From contig NC_035169.2 in the NCBI RefSeq assembly GCF_001659605.2, positions 16,988,263 to 17,052,262 on the forward strand: 64,000 nucleotides of DNA, written 5' to 3'. How positions within the stretch are numbered: position 1 is the first letter of the stretch; each line of letters opens with the position of its first letter. A model generated the notes under the pieces. That model saw only the letters and a program-made list of their open reading frames with translations. It was not told the origin of the DNA and made no database searches. The translations under genes and the position numbers were made by a program. This stretch comes from Manihot esculenta. Lineage: Eukaryota; Streptophyta; Magnoliopsida; Malpighiales; Euphorbiaceae. Shown piece by piece: positions 59,297 through 64,000 of the stretch.

Positions 59297-62200
59297 ATGA
59301 ATTCGACTCTTTTCAAATTAGGGTTATTCCTGTCCTTAGTTTTGTTAAATTTAATCCCTTCTCAATCAGCTGTGTCGAGCGTAGATCTAGGTTCAGAATG
59401 GATGAAAGTAGCTGTTGTCAATCTAAAACCGGGGCAAAGCCCAATTTCGATTGCGATCAATGAGATGTCGAAGCGAAAATCCCCAGCTTTGGTTGCATTT
59501 CAATCTGGAACCCGCCTCCTCGGTGAAGAAGCCGCTGGAATCACTGCCCGTTACCCTGACAAAGTCTATTCCCAACTTCGTGATATGATTGGGAAACCCT
59601 ACAAGCACGTCAAGGCATTTCTAGATTCAATGTATTTGCCATTTGATGTTGTGGAAGATTCTAGAGGCGCTGTGGGTATAAAAATTGATGATAATGTGAC
59701 TGTTTATTCGGTCGAGGAGCTGGTGGCCATGATTTTGAGTTATGCAGCGAATCTGGCGGAGTTTCATGCGAAGGTGACGGTGAAGGATGCGGTAATCAGC
59801 GTGCCACCGTATTTTGGGCAGGCAGAGAGGAGGGGGTTGATTCAAGCTGCGCAGTTGGCTGGGATTAACGTGCTTTCTCTAATAAATGAGCATTCAGGTG
59901 CAGCTTTGCAGTATGGGATTGACAAGGATTTTTCTAATGGTTCTAGGTATGTTATATTCTATGATATGGGGTCAAGTAGTACTTACGCTGCGCTGGTGTA
60001 TTACTCGGCTTATAGTGCAAAAGAGTTTGGGAAGGCTGTGTCCGTTAACCAATTCCAGGTACATTTCTATTCAGAATATCTCGAATGCCATAAGGTGTGT
60101 TTGTTTGTTCGTGTGTGTGTATGCGCGCCTGTGTGCCTTTTCTTTTTCTTTTTTTCTAAAAAAAACAGTAGAATGAATTGCGTTGTATAGCAGCTATCTA
60201 GTATTGTTATCTAGAAGGTCTAACCATTTTATCAATGTTATTGAGTGGATCAAGTCAAGGGGGAAAAAGCATATATGGTTTTCACATTCATCATTCTTGC
60301 ATATGGTTTAGCGGTCCTTGAGGAAGGCTTGGGGGTCATGGACCCCCTTAGATCTGTCCCTAGAGGGGAGTTTTACCCTTACAGTAATCTTAGAGGAGTT
60401 ACAATTTGTGGTTGTTCTTCTTTGTTTAAAATTTCACTCTTTCATAATCTGATTAAATGCATGCGCAGTTAATGTTCTTGGGCAATCTCATTCAACTTCA
60501 TTGCAGTGTTTTTTTCCCCTCAATTAATTATTCTCTTTCTATAAGCAATTTATGTGGGACTATGCTTATCTATATTCCTACTGTATTAATTTTTCTCACT
60601 GCATCAAAAATAGCTTCACTACTTCATTACTTCCACATATTTTCTGCATGGTTTTTGAAGCTGTTTGTTAGCGGGTGTTGTTTCAGTCTGATAGCTTTCC
60701 TGTATGCTTAATCTGTAGGTTAAGGATGTCAGATGGGACCCAGAACTTGGAGGGCAAAAAATGGAAGCGCGGTTGTTGGAGTTCTTTGCAAATGAATTTA
60801 ATAAACAAGTTGGGAATGGTGTTGATGTGAGAAGTTCTCCCAAGGCAATGGCTAAATTGAAGAAACAGGTTAAACGCACGAAAGAAATCTTGAGTGCCAA
60901 CACAATGGCTCCGATATCTGTTGAATCTCTCTATGATGATAGGGACTTCAGGTATGTTGATGCATCAGCAGATGTACTTTACTGTGCATCCCAGTAACAT
61001 TCACGTTAATATTTAACAACTCTGATGAACACCTCTATAGCACTTGAGCATTACGTGCTTCTTTAAAATTTTATTCTTAACCTTGCTTATTTTTCTGCCT
61101 ACAAAGTTTTTTTTGTTAGTAGATCTTTGTTCTTCAAATGAGTGAAGCAATTTTATTACTACTTTTACTTTACTATAACTATTTTAACTGTTGGATAATG
61201 AATTTTATTAATAAGAAGTGAATAGCCGAACAAGGCCATTTGAAAGATTGGGTGCTTCTTTTAGAAATGATGATATCAGTGAGGTTTGGAGATATGTTCA
61301 TCCGATATCCTGATGTAATATGAAACTTTTAATTTTGCCGAATACAAGTCTTCCTTTTACTTAATTTACATATTGAGGATTCTTAGACGTCATCTATATT
61401 GTCCTTTAGTTTTTTTTCTGAAAGGAATAAAATGTATTGACATTACACTCCTTAAATATTTGGTGGGAGGATCTCTTTTCTTGTCAATTTAAGATTGTGC
61501 GTACTCGCTTCACCAAATAATTTTCATGACAATGCTTTTTTTTATGCTTATGGGTACAATAACACATGAACCTAATACTTCTTTTTTTTTTTTTTTTTTT
61601 TTAATTTATTTTTTATCTTATGAAATGTAGCGTGAAACAACCAAACACATGGAGTTTTCTAATTCTTTCTTTCTTTCTTTCTTCTTCTTATTGAGATATA
61701 TTTTCTAAACCTTATATGTGGGTCATGATAAGATTCTTGGTTCTGATATAGAAACATTTAGAACTTACTGTTAACTTGAGGATTCTTTCATAACTTCTCC
61801 TAGTGGACTGTCCGTTTCCTGTTTGGTGGAAGAGGAAGGGGGCGGAAGCAGGGAATGAGGTGGTTTTGGGGCAATTACTATTATCTTCTGCTTCTGGTAG
61901 TGTTAGATATTTATTTTAATGCAACTAAAATCTTTACCTTCATGTATTTATGTATTTATTTCAGGAGTAGTATAACACGGGATAAGTTTGAAGAGCTGTG
62001 TGAAGATTTGTGGGATCGATCTCTTACACCTCTCAAAGAAGTGCTTAATCATTCAGGGCTGAAGGTGGATGAAATATATGCAGTGGAGCTTATAGGAGGG
62101 GCTACCAGAGTGCCAAAGTTGCAGGTTGGTACTACCTTTATCTGTTTGAAGAACATGCCTGGAAGAAATATTGCTCATGCTTTTCATTACATAACTTCTA

Positions 62201-63981
62201 TAACAAACTTCCTCCATGCATTGTTTTGTTTTATTTTCTTTTTTTCCAGATGTATTATTGTGAGTTTTTTAATTGATTTTTCAATAATTTAGTACAGTTA
62301 TTTGTAGACTAGTTTTAAAATCATTATCATTACACTGTTATAATTCCAAAACTGCACAGTGGAAGAACTCAAAACCAGTATGTATTCTTTCCGATATATA
62401 ATGTTTTTCAAAAAGAAAAGAAAAGCTTGTTGAAATGGTGTTGATAACTCTGTTATGGACTTCAAGGAAATATTTTTCACTTTCTCTTACATTTGGTGTA
62501 CACAGAAAAACTAGTCAATGGAAAATATATTCTTAATCAAAGATTAGGAAAATTAAGCCATTTTTAAGAAAAAATGACCTTTTCTTTTCAAAATATGTCA
62601 TCAATTTTTTGACTGTGAAAATCTTATTAACAATATTATACATAAATTTATTATTTTTTTAAACACTATCAAATAATAGAAATAAGTTATTTTGTTGGAA
62701 AATATTTTCTTCCATGGAAAATATTTTCTATGTATAAGTTATTTTCCTCAAATAAATGGAGGATTTTGCTAGTTTTTAGTAGTGATCTCTGCAATCATGA
62801 TATTGTTGAAAATTTCATCACTAGCCCTTTGAAGTTGATTTATGATTAATTTGTTCTACAACAAGCCTGCATATGTTGGAACTCTTCAATGTTTTTGTGT
62901 ATTTTATTGTTTCAACTAAAAGTTGCTGCTTAGGATAAATCATTGTTCTTCAAACCAAATGATCATCTCATCTAAACTTTCAGGCAAACTTTCTTGGTAT
63001 TCTTCTTGATTAATATTTGTAATTATCTGGCAATAACCTCATAGTATCTAAGATTCCCTGTGCAGTTTGAATGGTCCTTTCCATAATTCGTGCTCAACTT
63101 TTGTTCTCCCAATAATTTCTGCCTTTATGCTATAATTTTTCCCCAAAAAATAAATCCAAGATAATTGCATGCGTGGCGTAAAATTGCAAAACTGAAGATT
63201 GCTGTTTTTCAGCACAATGTCAGCTTAAAGATTTGTGGGCATAAGACGTATGGGTTGTTGACATAAAGATGCAACGCTACATGCACTGTGCATAATCGGA
63301 ATAAATTCTCTTGGTGTTCATGTAATAATTAGTGCTGGTGTGAATTTTGTTATTACAAAAAGTATTTGAGCTCTTTATTGACTTCCATCAGTTCATGAAG
63401 GCAACATGTAAAGAGTTTTGATTTTTCTTAATTACAGGCGAAGATCCAGGAATTTCTTGGAAGGAATGAGCTGGACAAACATTTGGATGCTGATGAGGCT
63501 ATAGTCCTTGGTTCAGCACTACATGCTGCTAATCTAAGTGATGGGATCAAATTGAATCGTAAGCTAGGAATGGTTGACGGCTCTTCCTATGGATTTGTGG
63601 TTGAGTTGGATGGGCCTGATCTTATGAAAGATGAGAACACTAGGCAGTTACTCGTGCCAAGGATGAAAAAGGTCCCCAGTAAGGTAATAGCATTTTAATA
63701 TGATTCTTTTTTGTTTAAACATATTAATAAAATCTGTTGTGCTTAAAGTCAGATTGTGAATCTGTTCTCTTAGATGGTTTATAAGAAGGAGAAGAAAAGC
63801 GTTTTGTTATTTCAGTCTTGTGTTAATTAGATCTGTGTTTACAGATGTTCAGATCCATTATTCATAACAAAGATTTTGAAGTTTTGCTTGGTTATGAGAC
63901 GGAAGGCTTTTTACCGCCTGGCGTTGTCTCTCCCATTTTTGCTCAGTATGCTGTGTCTGGTTTGACAGATTCTAGTGAGAA
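59297..63981 (+). CDS. HSP70-17: Heat shock protein 70 family, ER-lumen HSP70-17 (GRP170/HYOU1-like), exons 1-5, 3' end off window
   Basis: Exons: 59297-60058, 60719-60951, 61965-62124, 63438-63683, 63845-63981, all with GT-AG introns (660, 1013, 1313 and 161 bp) and phases that join without a stop. They give about 513 residues of the N-terminal ATPase domain and its exit. Residues 1-25 form a signal peptide (hydrophobic LFLSLVLLNLIP, then SQSA). The phosphate-1 motif is VDLGSEWMKVAVV (29-41). Also visible are PPYFGQAERRGL, INEHSGAALQYG, the phosphate-2 region FYDMGSSSTYAALV (from about 221) and the adenosine motif ELIGGATRVPKLQ (about 373-385). The DMGSSST form, rather than DLGGGT, is typical of the HSP110/GRP170 branch. 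These proteins act in the ER lumen as large HSP70-like chaperones and nucleotide-exchange factors for BiP. The substrate-binding part and C-terminus lie beyond 64000. Identification rests on strong resemblance to the Arabidopsis family member. Confidence 0.94.
61581..61683 (+). repeat. Poly-T and TTTC microsatellite in HSP70-17 intron 2
   Basis: A run of about 23 T (61581-61603) and a CTTT repeat (about 61665-61683); simple repeats inside the intron. Confidence 0.75.
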
Positions 63982-64000
63982 GTAAGTATAGAAATGCTTT

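Noticed and set aside
60245..60711. Two short frames inside HSP70-17 intron 1
   Set aside because: They lie between a good donor at 60059 and acceptor at 60718 and have no similarity to known proteins that I recognise.
1..64000. Assignment to a particular species such as cassava
   Set aside because: The element family and HSP70-17 fit a dicot, but nothing in the window fixes the species without a database search.

Overview
This is plant nuclear DNA, almost certainly from a dicot. About 55 kb is a nest of Ty3/gypsy LTR retrotransposons, and the last 5 kb is the 5' half of an intron-containing gene for the ER-lumen chaperone HSP70-17 (GRP170/HYOU1 type). The evidence is GT-AG introns, long LTRs ending TG...CA, primer-binding sites of the initiator-tRNA-Met type (TGGTATCAGAGC), 5-bp target duplications and a plant-type HSP70-17 protein. 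A euphorb such as cassava or a relative is possible, but I cannot establish the species from sequence alone. There are no bacterial genes, tRNA or rRNA genes, or CRISPR arrays.

Layout, using letters for the elements. E (minus strand) is the oldest host element on the left: its 5' LTR is 34142-36291, its broken gag is 33013-33879, and a scrap of its reverse transcriptase is 6003-6149. C (minus, 6150-33012) sits inside E's gag. B (plus, 10424-20216, complete, LTRs almost identical, 5-bp duplication ACTAA) sits inside C's reverse transcriptase. D (plus, 23562-31201, duplication TTTCT, deleted coding region) sits inside C's 5' LTR. A (minus, 1-6002, cut by the window edge) sits inside E's reverse transcriptase. 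On the right, G (plus, 36593-54511, duplication AAGCC) lies in older DNA. H (minus, 40517-51987) sits inside G, and a solo LTR S (41618-43686) sits inside H's 3' LTR. An old LTR remnant follows at 54780-55889, then about 3.4 kb of mostly AT-rich intergenic DNA, then the HSP70-17 gene (59297 to beyond the window).

All elements belong to one related group. Each has a gag with a CCHC knuckle, an aspartic protease with a DPGAS core, RT with FIDD, RNase H, an integrase with HHCC and DDE motifs, and a chromodomain-like tail. This fits chromoviruses, probably the Tekay/Del clade. Every gag-pol I could follow is broken. Most stop codons are CAG to TAG changes, as expected from deamination of CHG-methylated cytosine.

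The most interesting structure is in the 2.1-2.6 kb LTRs. Most copies carry a TATA box. All carry clusters of a GCC-box-like palindrome (TTCGGCCGCCGAA), a short array of stem-loop repeats whose CCAGG/CCTGG arms are kept while the loops differ between lineages, and conserved splice-donor and splice-acceptor words in a fixed order. A further acceptor lies just before the gag ATG. I infer a multiply spliced leader RNA, which transcript data could test.
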